Source of the DNA: Rugamonas aquatica
GTDB taxonomy: Bacteria; Pseudomonadota; Gammaproteobacteria; Burkholderiales; Burkholderiaceae_D
Length of the DNA: 64,000 nucleotides
NCBI RefSeq assembly: GCF_009380215.1
Contig: NZ_WHUG01000008.1
Coordinates: forward strand, 236,257 to 300,256
Reading direction: 5' to 3'
In this document: positions 53,586 through 61,977 of the stretch, one piece after another
Layout: every line of letters starts with the position of its first letter
Position numbering within the stretch: position 1 is the stretch's first letter
Program-made: the position numbers and the translations under genes
Notes under the pieces: model-generated
What the model saw: only the letters and a program-made list of their open reading frames with translations
Told to the model about the DNA's origin: nothing
Databases searched by the model: none

Positions 53586-54607
53586 ATCACCTGGATTATT
53601 TGTTGCGCCCGGCCACGCTGGATGATCTCGACACCATCGTGGAATTTTCCAAGGCGGCGACCTTCAGCATCCGCACGCTGAAGCCCGACCGCGCCCGCCT
53701 GGAGGAGCGCCTCACGCGCTCGCTCCGGGCTTTTGAGGGCAGCGGGCCGGTGAGCGGCGACGAGATCTATCACTTCGTGCTGGAAGACCTGCGCGTGGGC
53801 CGGGTGGTCGGCACCAGCGGCATCGTCGCCACTGCGGCGGCCAACGGCCCGTTCTATTGCTACCGGAATGAATTCCTGGTGCACGGCAGCGAGGAGCTGG
53901 GCATCAGCAACCGCGAGCACACGCTGCGCTTGTGCGAGGATTTGTCGGGGCATACCTTGCTCAGTTCGTTTTACATCGAGCCGGCGTATGAGGCGACGCT
54001 GGCGCCGCAGTTGCTGTCGCGCGGGCGGCTGCTGTTTATCCGTAACTATCCCCATCTGTTCGCGGAGCGTATCGGCGCGGAAAACCCCGGCTTGTGCGAC
54101 GACGAGGGCAACAGCCCGGTGTGGGATGCGCTCGGCCACCGGTTTTTCAAGATGCCGTTTCCCGAGGCGGAGCAACGCACGGGCGGGCGTTCCAAGAGCT
54201 TTATCGCCGAGCTGATGCCGCGCATGCCGGTGTATGTGTCGCTGTTGACCAAGGATGCGCAGTGGGCCATGGGGCAGCTGCATCCGGACGGCGAACTGCC
54301 GTTCGGCATATTGGTGGCGGAGGGATTTGATGTCGATTCCTACGTCGACATCTTCGACGGCGGGCCGATAGCCGAGGCGCGCGCCGCCATGTTGCGCACC
54401 GTGGTGGCCGCGCAGGATGTGGGTGTGCGCAGCCTGGCCGTCGCGGCGGGGGACGTATTTTTGGTGGGTAATCGGGCGTCCGCGGACTTCCGCGCCACGC
54501 TGGCGCAGGGCGAACTGCTGGACGACACCCTGCAACTGATGCCCCCGGCGCTGGCGCGTCTGGGCCTGGCCGAGGGTGCGCAGGCTTGCGCGGTCAGGAT
54601 CGATTAG
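53582..54607 (+). CDS. astA: Arginine N-succinyltransferase
   Basis: This 341-residue enzyme transfers succinate from succinyl-CoA to the alpha-amino group of arginine (and ornithine), the first step of the AST/Aru pathway. Family marks are LRPATLDDLDTIVEFSKAATFSIRTLKPDRARLEERL at the start, YCYRNEFLVHGSEELGISNREHTLRLCEDLSGHTLLSSFYIEP (region 90-140), GNSPVWDALGHRFFKMPFPEAE (substrate-binding) and FGILVAEGFDVDSYVDIFDGGP. Length matches AstA (about 340). No astB, astC, astD or astE lies nearby. The start overlaps the regulator stop (ATGA). Confidence 0.92.
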   Translation: MNHLDYLLRPATLDDLDTIVEFSKAATFSIRTLKPDRARLEERLTRSLRAFEGSGPVSGDEIYHFVLEDLRVGRVVGTSGIVATAAANGPFYCYRNEFLVHGSEELGISNREHTLRLCEDLSGHTLLSSFYIEPAYEATLAPQLLSRGRLLFIRNYPHLFAERIGAENPGLCDDEGNSPVWDALGHRFFKMPFPEAEQRTGGRSKSFIAELMPRMPVYVSLLTKDAQWAMGQLHPDGELPFGILVAEGFDVDSYVDIFDGGPIAEARAAMLRTVVAAQDVGVRSLAVAAGDVFLVGNRASADFRATLAQGELLDDTLQLMPPALARLGLAEGAQACAVRID

Positions 54608-54675
54608 CGAACTGCCGATTTCGTGCCGTACAGGATTACAATGGCGGGCATCGTACACTGCTTATCAGGAGTTCC

Positions 54676-56127
54676 ATGAACCGCTTCGTATCCTTTGCGC
54701 TGGCCGCCTTCACGGCGGTTGTCACCCTGCCTGCGCTGCCTGCGTTGGCCGCACCATCCGCGCAACCCGCCACCGTCCGTGTCGACTATCTCCACAGCGG
54801 CAACGCGCTGAACGAAAGCTATGCGATGGAGCGCGTGGTGATCGAGCCGCTGCCTTGGCCGGGCGATATGCGCGCCACCATCGACAACACCAATCGCGGC
54901 AACAACATGGTCGAGGTGGTGGACGCCAAGACCGGCGAGCTGCTGTACTCGCGCGGCTTCTCCACCATCTTCGCCGAATGGCGCAGCACCGACGAGGCGA
55001 CGCGCGCCAATCGCGGTTTCCAGGAATCGGTGCGCTTTCCCAAGCCGGACCGCCCGGTGCGCGTGCGCATCCTGAAGCGTGACGACCGCAACGCCTTCTC
55101 GGTGGCGTGGACCGCCGACATCGACACCGACGCGATGGATGTGGTGCGCAAGCAGACGCCTCCTGCGTCGATGGCCGCCGCGCCCAAGCCTATCGCCATC
55201 CGCGTCAACGGCCCGTCGCCGGACAAGGTCGACCTGCTGATCCTGGGCGACGGCTACACCAAGGCCGACATGGCGAAGTTCGAGGCGACCGCGCGCAAGC
55301 TGGCCGACCATCTGTTCGATACTTCGCCGTTCAAGGAGCGCGCCAAGGACTTCAACGTCTGGGCGCTGGCGCTGCCGACCGAGGAATCGGGCGTGTCGCG
55401 TCCTTCGACCGGCGTGCACCATGCGTCGCCGCTGGGCACGCGCTACGACATCTTCGGCAGCGAGCGTTATGTGCTCACCACCGACAACCGCGCGCTGCGC
55501 GAGCTGGCGCAGTACGCGCCGTATGAGTTCATCGAGATCCTGGTGAACAACGAAACCTACGGCGGCGGCGGCATCTTCGGCCAGTTCAGCACCGCGGCGG
55601 CCAACAACGATTGGGCCAACTACCTGTTCGTGCACGAATTCGGCCACCACTTCGCCGGCCTGGCCGACGAGTACTACACCTCGCCGGTGGCCTATCAGTC
55701 CAACGGCACGCGCCAGGAGCCGTGGGAGCCGAATGCGACGGCGCTGCGCGATCCGGCCAATCTGAAATGGAAGAAGTTCGTCAAGGCCGGCACGCCGCTG
55801 CCGACGCCGTGGCAGAAGGAGACCTATGAAACCGCGTCGCGCGCCTACCAGAAGGAGCGCGCCGCGCTGCGTGCGGCCAACCGGCCGGAGTCGGAGATGA
55901 GCGCCTTGTTCCGCAAGGACCTCGATTCGACCGCCGCGCTGTTCTCCAAGGATCCGCACTTCCACACGGTGGGCGCGTTCGAGGGCGCGAACTATGAGGC
56001 CAGCGGCTACTACCGCCCGCAGATGCAGTGCATTATGTTCGACCGCAGCGAGAAGTTCTGCGCTGTGTGTGCGGACGCCATCGGCGCCATCATCGATCTG
56101 TACTCGCGCCCGGGGGCGGGCAGGTAA
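54676..56127 (+). CDS. Secreted M64 (IgA peptidase M64-like) metallopeptidase
   Basis: This 483-residue protein has a signal peptide (FVSFALAAFTAVVTLPALPALAAP), an M64 N-terminal domain (VRVDYLHSGNALNESYAMERVVIEPLPWPGDM) and a catalytic domain with the extended zinc motif HEFGHHFAGLADE (H320, E321, H324, D331). A cysteine cluster CIMFDRSEKFCAVCADAIG lies near the C-terminus. Clostridium IgA protease gave the family its name; in free-living bacteria the substrate is not known. The ATG follows CAGGAG. Predicted exported. Confidence 0.9.
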   Translation: MNRFVSFALAAFTAVVTLPALPALAAPSAQPATVRVDYLHSGNALNESYAMERVVIEPLPWPGDMRATIDNTNRGNNMVEVVDAKTGELLYSRGFSTIFAEWRSTDEATRANRGFQESVRFPKPDRPVRVRILKRDDRNAFSVAWTADIDTDAMDVVRKQTPPASMAAAPKPIAIRVNGPSPDKVDLLILGDGYTKADMAKFEATARKLADHLFDTSPFKERAKDFNVWALALPTEESGVSRPSTGVHHASPLGTRYDIFGSERYVLTTDNRALRELAQYAPYEFIEILVNNETYGGGGIFGQFSTAAANNDWANYLFVHEFGHHFAGLADEYYTSPVAYQSNGTRQEPWEPNATALRDPANLKWKKFVKAGTPLPTPWQKETYETASRAYQKERAALRAANRPESEMSALFRKDLDSTAALFSKDPHFHTVGAFEGANYEASGYYRPQMQCIMFDRSEKFCAVCADAIGAIIDLYSRPGAGR

Positions 56128-56137
56128 TTTCGTTTAA

Positions 56138-56151
56138 GTACGGTAGCGTAC
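56138..56151. promoter_or_regulatory. Palindrome GTACG-N4-CGTAC upstream of the Ala/Lys-rich protein gene
   Basis: GTACGGTAGCGTAC is a 5-4-5 inverted repeat about 85 bases before the start of the next gene. It sits where a promoter element or repressor site would be; assignment is by position only. Confidence 0.45.
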
Positions 56152-56233
56152 AGAGTGCTTCCTCTCATCGGCTTATTCTGAATACGTGGCAAGAACAAGA
56201 ACGCATCCAAATAAAACTTTGAGAGGAAACACC

Positions 56234-56716
56234 ATGAACAAGATTATCGCTACCCTGATCGCCGGCCTGTTCGCTACCGCCGCTTACGCACAAACCGCTC
56301 CGGTTCAGACCCCAGCCGTCGTCAAGGCTGAAAATGAAGCCAACAAGGACGTGGCCAAGGCGCAGCAGAAGGAAATGAAGGCCGACGTCAAAGCCGACAA
56401 GAAAGCCGACAAGGCTGTCGCCAAAGCCAACAAGACCCATGACGCCGCCGCCGCCCACGTCGAAGTGGAAAAAGCCAAAGCCAACGAAAAAGTAGCCAAG
56501 GCCGATCCTGAAGACAAAGCCAAAGCTGAAGCCAAGGGCGACAAGGCAGTCGCCAAGGCTGAAGAAAAAGCCGGCAAAAAAGCCGTGAAGGCCGACGCCA
56601 AGGCGATCAAGGAAACCGTTGATGCGACCGCCGACAAAGCCATCGCCGCCAACAAGACCGATGCCGTCAAAGCCAAATCGGCAGCCGACATCAAAGCCGC
56701 CGCCGCCAAGAACTAA
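56234..56716 (+). CDS. Exported Ala/Lys-rich repetitive protein
   Basis: This 160-residue protein has a signal peptide (NKIIATLIAGLFATAAYAQ) followed by a low-complexity, highly helical body made of AKADK/KADKKADKAVAKANK-like runs that is almost all Ala, Lys, Asp and Glu. It should form a long charged helix in the periplasm or outside. Such proteins are common in Oxalobacteraceae and lack a proven function; histone-like or envelope-associated roles have been guessed. The ATG follows GAGAGGAAACACC and a strong terminator follows the stop. Confidence 0.88.
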   Translation: MNKIIATLIAGLFATAAYAQTAPVQTPAVVKAENEANKDVAKAQQKEMKADVKADKKADKAVAKANKTHDAAAAHVEVEKAKANEKVAKADPEDKAKAEAKGDKAVAKAEEKAGKKAVKADAKAIKETVDATADKAIAANKTDAVKAKSAADIKAAAAKN

Positions 56717-56728
56717 CTGGTAGCGCGT

Positions 56729-56759
56729 AAAAAAACCGCCGGCATGCCGGCGGTTTTTT
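56729..56759. terminator. Rho-independent terminator after the Ala/Lys-rich gene
   Basis: The perfect stem CCGCCGGC/GCCGGCGG (56736-56753) is followed by six T and preceded by seven A, so it can work in both directions; on the plus strand it ends the Ala/Lys-rich gene. Confidence 0.92.
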
Positions 56760-56784
56760 CATTTGGGCGGCTCCTGGCACCACC

Positions 56785-56885
56785 GTCATTCCCGCGCAGG
56801 CGGGAATCCAGGCATTGCCTGAATTCCCTCCATGCTTAGCTGACTACGGAACCGCCGTATGGATTCCCGCTTTCGCGGGAATGAC
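56785..56885. repeat. REP-like palindromic element pair downstream of parC
   Basis: Two inverted 26-base units: the first begins GTCATTCCCGCGCAGGCGGG and the second ends CTTTCGCGGGAATGAC, separated by about 49 bases. It is the longest-spaced of the four copies and lies 8 bases from the parC stop, between convergent genes. Confidence 0.88.
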
Positions 56886-56893
56886 GCGCAACG

Positions 56894-59440
56894 TTAGACG
56901 ATAGGCGTCAGCAGGTTAGGCTTGATCTTGGTCGCCAGTTCCTTGCCCTTGCGGGCGCGCTTGCCGAAGTGGACCGCCAGCGCCGATGCCGACAGGCGTT
57001 CTTCCTGCGGCTTGCCGCCACGGCCGATGCCGGAGACGATCACGCCTTTCTGGCTGATCGGCTTGGCCGATACCAGCGTCTCCTTGTCGGCCAGCTCCAT
57101 CAGGATCACGCCGCGGCCGCCGTTGGTCAGCACCTTCATCTCGTCCATGCCGAACACCAGCACCCGCGCGCCCGACGACAGCACGGCGACCGCGCTGGCG
57201 CTTTCCGGCACCACGGCCGGCGGCAGCGGTACGTCGCCTTCCTCCAGCGTGACGAAGGCCTTGCCGCCCTTGATGCGGCTGACCATGTCGCCAGCCTTGG
57301 CGACGAAGCCGAAACCTGCGCTGGTGGCCAGCATCAGCTGCGTCGTGCCCGTGCCGGCGAAGTAGTTCAGGATGCGCGCGCCCGAAGCCAAATCGATCAG
57401 CGTGGTGATCGGCACGCCGTCGCCGCGTGCGTTAGGCAGCGCAGCCACCGGCACCGAATACACCTTGCCGTTGCTGCCGAAGGCCAGCAGGTTGTCCACC
57501 GTGCGGCATTCGAAGGCGCCGTACAGCGTGTCGCCGGCCTTGAAGGTGAATTGCGTGGCGTCGTGGCCGATGCCGGTACGTGCGCGTATCCAGCCTTTTT
57601 CCGAAATGATGACGGTGACCGGTTCGTCCACCACCTTCTGTTCGACCACGGCTTTCTGCGCTTCTTCGATCAGGGTGCGGCGGGCGTCGCCATAGGTCTT
57701 GGCGTCGGCGTCGATTTCCTTGATGATGGCGCGCTTCATCGACGATGGGTTGTCGAGCAGGTCTTGCAGCAGGCCTTTTTCCTTGCGCAGCTCGGCCAGT
57801 TCCTGCTGGATCTTGATCGCTTCCAGGCGGGCCAGTTGGCGCAGGCGGATTTCCAGGATGTCTTCGGCCTGGATTTCCGACAGGCGGAAGCGCTCCATCA
57901 ACGCCGCTTTCGGTTCGTCCGAGTTGCGGATGATGTGGATCACTTCATCGATGTTCAGCAGGATGGTCTCGCGGCCTTCCAGGATGTGGATGCGCGCATC
58001 GACCTTGCCCAGCTTGTACTGCGTGCGGCGGGTGACGGTGGCGAAGCGGAATTCGATCCACTCCTGCAGGATGTCGGTCAGGCCCTTCTGGCGCGGACGG
58101 CCATCGCCGCCTATCATCACCAGGTTGATCGAGGCCGACGATTCGAGCGAGGTATGCGCCAGCAGCAGCAGCATGAATTCGGTCTGGTCCTGGTTCTTCG
58201 ATTTCGGTTCGAACACCAGGCGCACCGGCGCGGCGCGGCCCGATTCGTCGCGTATCGTATCGAGCGAATTCAGGATCAGCGATTTGAGCGCCAGCTGTTC
58301 CGGCGACAGCGCCTTTTTGCCCATCTTGATCTTCGGATTGGTCAGCTCTTCGATCTCTTCGAGCACCTTCTGCGACGAGGTGCCCGGCGGCAGTTCGGTG
58401 ACGACCGCCTGCCACTGGCCGCGTGCCAGCTCTTCGATCTTCCAGCGGGCGCGCACTTTCATGCTGCCACGGCCGGTCGCGTACATGTCGCTGATCTGCG
58501 ACGGCGGGGTGATGATCTGGCCGCCGCCCGGGAAGTCCGGGCCGGGGATCATCGCCATCAATTCGCTGTGGCTGATCTTTGGATTGCGGATCATGGCGAC
58601 GGCGGCTTGCGCCACTTCGCCCAGATTGTGCGACGGGATTTCCGTCGCCAGACCGACCGCGATACCGGAGGCGCCGTTCAGCAGCACCATCGGCAGGCGC
58701 GCCGGCAGCAGGCACGGTTCTTCGGTCGAGCCGTCGTAGTTGGCCTGGAATTCCACGGTGCCGAGGTTGATCTCGTCCAGCAGCACTTTGGCGATAGGCG
58801 TTAATCGGGCTTCGGTGTATCGCATTGCAGCGGCGCCGTCGCCGTCGCGCGAGCCGAAGTTACCCTGGCCGTCGACCAGCGGGTAACGCAGCGAGAAGTC
58901 CTGCGCCATACGCACCATGGCGTCGTACACCGACTGGTCGCCGTGCGGGTGCAGCTTACCCAGCACGTCGCCGACCACGGTCGCGGACTTGCGCGGCTTG
59001 GCGGCGCTGTTCAGGCCCATTTCGTTCATCGCGTACAGGATGCGGCGTTGTACCGGCTTCTGGCCGTCGCACACGTCCGGCAGCGCGCGGCCCTTGACCA
59101 CAGAGATCGCGTAGTCCAGGTAGGCGCGTTCGGCGAAGGTGGACAGGGTCAGCGTGTCGCCGCCGTCGCCGTCATCGCCGCCGCCCAGGGGGCCGTCGTT
59201 GCCGCCGTTGCCACCACCGTTGCCGCTGTTGCCGCCGTTGTCGCCGCCAGCGCCGCCGTTGTCGCTGCCGCCAGCGCCGCCGCTCAGCGGATTGCCGGTT
59301 TCGCCGCCGCTTGCGGCCACGTCACCGGCTTCGTCGCCGGCCGCTTGCGTAGGCGCAGGCGAGGGCGCAGGTGCTGCAGGTTGAGCCACCGCTGCCGTTT
59401 CCGGCGCCGGTTCGTCAAAGAGATTTGCTTGATGAGTCAT
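56894..59440 (-). CDS. parC: DNA topoisomerase IV subunit A with low-complexity N-terminal extension
   Basis: This 848-residue subunit cuts and rejoins DNA for decatenation. Residues 97-end match ParC: TFAERAYLDYAISVVKGRALPDVCDGQKPVQRRILYAMNEMGL, HPHGDQSVYDAMVRMAQ (quinolone-binding region, 164-180), catalytic Y208 in MRYTE, then a coiled-coil gate and a C-terminal beta-pinwheel. The first 96 residues are unusual: an Ala/Pro/Gln stretch, then a Gly/Asn/Asp-rich run (about 45-95). Position S80 of E. coli ParC is Gln here and E84 is Asp, possibly normal for the group. parE lies 13 bases upstream on the same strand. Confidence 0.96.
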   Translation of the reverse strand: MTHQANLFDEPAPETAAVAQPAAPAPSPAPTQAAGDEAGDVAASGGETGNPLSGGAGGSDNGGAGGDNGGNSGNGGGNGGNDGPLGGGDDGDGGDTLTLSTFAERAYLDYAISVVKGRALPDVCDGQKPVQRRILYAMNEMGLNSAAKPRKSATVVGDVLGKLHPHGDQSVYDAMVRMAQDFSLRYPLVDGQGNFGSRDGDGAAAMRYTEARLTPIAKVLLDEINLGTVEFQANYDGSTEEPCLLPARLPMVLLNGASGIAVGLATEIPSHNLGEVAQAAVAMIRNPKISHSELMAMIPGPDFPGGGQIITPPSQISDMYATGRGSMKVRARWKIEELARGQWQAVVTELPPGTSSQKVLEEIEELTNPKIKMGKKALSPEQLALKSLILNSLDTIRDESGRAAPVRLVFEPKSKNQDQTEFMLLLLAHTSLESSASINLVMIGGDGRPRQKGLTDILQEWIEFRFATVTRRTQYKLGKVDARIHILEGRETILLNIDEVIHIIRNSDEPKAALMERFRLSEIQAEDILEIRLRQLARLEAIKIQQELAELRKEKGLLQDLLDNPSSMKRAIIKEIDADAKTYGDARRTLIEEAQKAVVEQKVVDEPVTVIISEKGWIRARTGIGHDATQFTFKAGDTLYGAFECRTVDNLLAFGSNGKVYSVPVAALPNARGDGVPITTLIDLASGARILNYFAGTGTTQLMLATSAGFGFVAKAGDMVSRIKGGKAFVTLEEGDVPLPPAVVPESASAVAVLSSGARVLVFGMDEMKVLTNGGRGVILMELADKETLVSAKPISQKGVIVSGIGRGGKPQEERLSASALAVHFGKRARKGKELATKIKPNLLTPIV

Positions 59441-59453
59441 AGTCGGTCAGTAA

Positions 59454-61451
59454 TTAGATATCTGCTTCGGCTTCGTTGCCGTGTTCTTCGATCCAGGCGC
59501 GGCGCGCGGCCGCTTCGCCTTTGCCCATCAGCATATTGAAGCGCGCCGACGATTCGCCGTGCGCGTAGGCGCCCAGCGATACCGGCAGCAGCCGGCGGGT
59601 GTCCGGGTTCATGGTGGTTTCCCACAGCTGTTCGGCGTTCATCTCGCCCAGGCCTTTGAAGCGCGAGATCGACCAGGCGCCTTCTTTCAGGCCGTCCTTG
59701 CGCAGCTTGTCCTCGATCGCCACCAGTTCGCCGGCGTCGAGCGCGTACAGCTTCTGGATCGGCTTCTTGCCACGCGCAGGCGCGTCGACGCGGTACAGCG
59801 GCGGACGGGCGATGCAGATGTTGCCGTTGGCGATCAGGCCGGGGAAGTGCTTGAAGAACAGCGTCAATAACAAGACCTGGATGTGCGAGCCGTCGACGTC
59901 CGCATCGGAGAGGATGCAGATTTTGCCGTAACGCAGACCGCTCAGGTCCGGCATGGTGTCGGCGTTGTGCGGGTCGACGCCGATCGCCACCGAGATGTCG
60001 TGGATCTCGTTGTTGGCGAACAGGCGGTCACGGTCGGTCTCCCAGGAGTTGAGCACCTTGCCGCGCAACGGCAGGATGGCCTGGAATTCCTTGTCGCGGC
60101 CCATCTTGGCCGAGCCGCCCGCCGAGTCGCCCTCGACCAGGAACAATTCGGTGCGGGTGACGTCGGTCGATTCGCAGTCGGTCAGCTTGCCCGGCAAAAC
60201 GGCCACGCCGGACGATTTCTTCTTCTCGACCTTTTGCAGCGAGCGCAGACGCGATTGCGCCTGCTTGATGACCAATTCGGCCAGCTTCTTGCCGTAGTCG
60301 ACGTGATGGTTCAGCCACAGCTCCAGCGCCGGCTTCGAATAAGTCGAGACCAGACGCACGGCATCGCGGGAGTTCAGGCGCTCCTTGATCTGGCCCTGGA
60401 ACTGCGGGTCCAGCACCTTGGCCGACAGCACGAAGGAAGCGCGCGCGAACACGTCTTCCGGCAGCAGCTTGACGCCTTTCGGCAGCAGCGAGTGCATCTC
60501 GACGAAGTTCTTCACCGCGCCATACAGGCCGTCGCGCAGGCCCGATTCGTGGGTGCCGCCGTTGGGCGTGGGGATCAGGTTGACGTAGGACTCGCGCACG
60601 ATGGCGCCTTGTTCGGTCCACGCCACCACCCAGGCCGCGCCTTCGCCCTCGGCGAAGCCTTCGGCGTCCGGGCCGGCGAACTGCGCGCCTTCGAACAGCG
60701 GGATCAGGGTCTCGCCGTCGGTCGATTGCGCCAGCGCTTCGGTCAGGTAGCCGCGCAGGCCGTCGTTGTACTGCCAGGTCTGCGATTCGCCGGTCTTGGC
60801 GTTGGCCAGCGTGACGGTGACGCCCGGCAGCAGCACGGCCTTGGAGCGCAACAGGCGCTGCAACTCGGTCTGCGAGATGGCGGGGGAGTCGAAATATTTG
60901 GCGTCCGGCCAGGCGGTGACGCGGGTGCCGGACTTCTTGCCGTCGCGCGGGGCGACCACGGAGGACAGCGGCTCGACGACGTCGCCGTGCTCGAAGGCCA
61001 GCTTGTGCAGGCCGGTGCCGTCGGGCTCCTTGCGCCAGACGGTGATCTCCAGGCGCTTGGACAGCGCGTTGGTGACGGACACGCCGACGCCGTGCAGGCC
61101 GCCGGAGAAGGCGTAGGCGCCGCCCGAGCCCTTGTCGAATTTGCCGCCCGCGTGCAGGCGGGTGAAGACGATTTCCACCGTCGGCACGCCTTCTTCAGGG
61201 TGCAGGCCGACCGGGATGCCGCGGCCGTCGTCTTCGACGGTGATGCTGCCGTCGGCGTTCTGCGTGACGATAATGTTTTTGCAATGTCCGCCCAGCGCCT
61301 CGTCCGAGGCATTGTCGATCACCTCCTGGATGATGTGCAGCGGATTCTCGGTGCGGGTGTACATGCCAGGGCGTTGCTTGACGGGCTCCAGGCCCTTGAG
61401 GACGCGGATGGATGATTCGCTGTAGTCGGAAACTGGTTTTTTAGTGGCCAT
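59454..61451 (-). CDS. parE: DNA topoisomerase IV subunit B
   Basis: This 665-residue ATPase subunit pairs with ParC. The GHKL ATP site shows as EVIDNASDEALGGHC, VEDDGRGIPVG and GGLHGVGVSVTNALS; the transducer lysine region follows. The TOPRIM domain has EGDSAGGSAKMGRDKEFQAILPLRGKVLN and DADVDGSHIQVLLL. The ParE-type order AAKPGRYTRTE-like (RPGMYTRTENPLHIIQEVIDNASDEA) separates it from GyrB, as do length and the neighbouring parC. The ATG at 61451 begins MATKKPVSDYSESSIRVLKGLEPVKQRPGMY. Confidence 0.96.
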   Translation of the reverse strand: MATKKPVSDYSESSIRVLKGLEPVKQRPGMYTRTENPLHIIQEVIDNASDEALGGHCKNIIVTQNADGSITVEDDGRGIPVGLHPEEGVPTVEIVFTRLHAGGKFDKGSGGAYAFSGGLHGVGVSVTNALSKRLEITVWRKEPDGTGLHKLAFEHGDVVEPLSSVVAPRDGKKSGTRVTAWPDAKYFDSPAISQTELQRLLRSKAVLLPGVTVTLANAKTGESQTWQYNDGLRGYLTEALAQSTDGETLIPLFEGAQFAGPDAEGFAEGEGAAWVVAWTEQGAIVRESYVNLIPTPNGGTHESGLRDGLYGAVKNFVEMHSLLPKGVKLLPEDVFARASFVLSAKVLDPQFQGQIKERLNSRDAVRLVSTYSKPALELWLNHHVDYGKKLAELVIKQAQSRLRSLQKVEKKKSSGVAVLPGKLTDCESTDVTRTELFLVEGDSAGGSAKMGRDKEFQAILPLRGKVLNSWETDRDRLFANNEIHDISVAIGVDPHNADTMPDLSGLRYGKICILSDADVDGSHIQVLLLTLFFKHFPGLIANGNICIARPPLYRVDAPARGKKPIQKLYALDAGELVAIEDKLRKDGLKEGAWSISRFKGLGEMNAEQLWETTMNPDTRRLLPVSLGAYAHGESSARFNMLMGKGEAAARRAWIEEHGNEAEADI

Positions 61452-61665
61452 ACGTGATCAAGCTTGTAATTTCGATACTGGGTTTATGTACAGTTTTATG
61501 CGGACGTTTGCGTATTCTATCCTCAACCGGGCGTAATCGCGGCAAAAAAACGGCGCGGGCCAATTTATACACGATGTTTACAGACCGGACCTGCCTTTTT
61601 AGACCGTTTTTACGGCGCCGTCGATAAGCTGTTTTGTATCGCAACGATCAATTCAGGGGTTCGAT

Positions 61666-61977
61666 ATGCACGCATTCTTCCACACCAGGTCCGCCCAAAG
61701 CCAGCACAGGGCCCGGCCGCCGCGGCCGCGCGCCTGCCTGATGCAGCTCACCGTCGACACCCATGCCGTCACCGCGCTGCGGGCGCTGGTGATGCGCACC
61801 TGCGGCGACGCCATGGAGTTCATGCGGGTCGAAGCCTGCGACCACGGCGCCCGCGCCAGGGTGTGGCTGTGCGTGTCGCGCGCGCTGGCGGTGCAGGTGA
61901 TGGAGGCGGTGATGCGGGGCTTGCCGGGTGCGGAATTCGGCCGATTGACGCCGCTGGCGGTACGGGGGGCGGCATGA
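61666..61977 (+). CDS. Small protein of unknown function coupled to an orphan ParA
   Basis: I do not recognise this 103-residue protein. After a basic N-terminus (HTRSAQSQHRARPPRPRA) it has a compact alpha/beta-looking part, LMQLTVDTHAVTALRALVMRTCGDAMEFMRVEACDHGARARVWLCVSRALAVQVMEAVMRGLPGAEFGRL, of ACT/ferredoxin-like pattern. The ATG follows CAGGGGTTCGAT. Its stop overlaps the ParA-like start (ATGA at 61974-61977), so the two proteins should be made together and perhaps interact. Confidence 0.7.
   Translation: MHAFFHTRSAQSQHRARPPRPRACLMQLTVDTHAVTALRALVMRTCGDAMEFMRVEACDHGARARVWLCVSRALAVQVMEAVMRGLPGAEFGRLTPLAVRGAA

Noticed and set aside
58900..58960. Quinolone-resistance mutation in ParC (Gln at the Ser80 position, Asp at Glu84)
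   Set aside because: I believe HPHGDQSVYD is the normal form in Burkholderiales ParC, so resistance cannot be claimed without relatives to compare.
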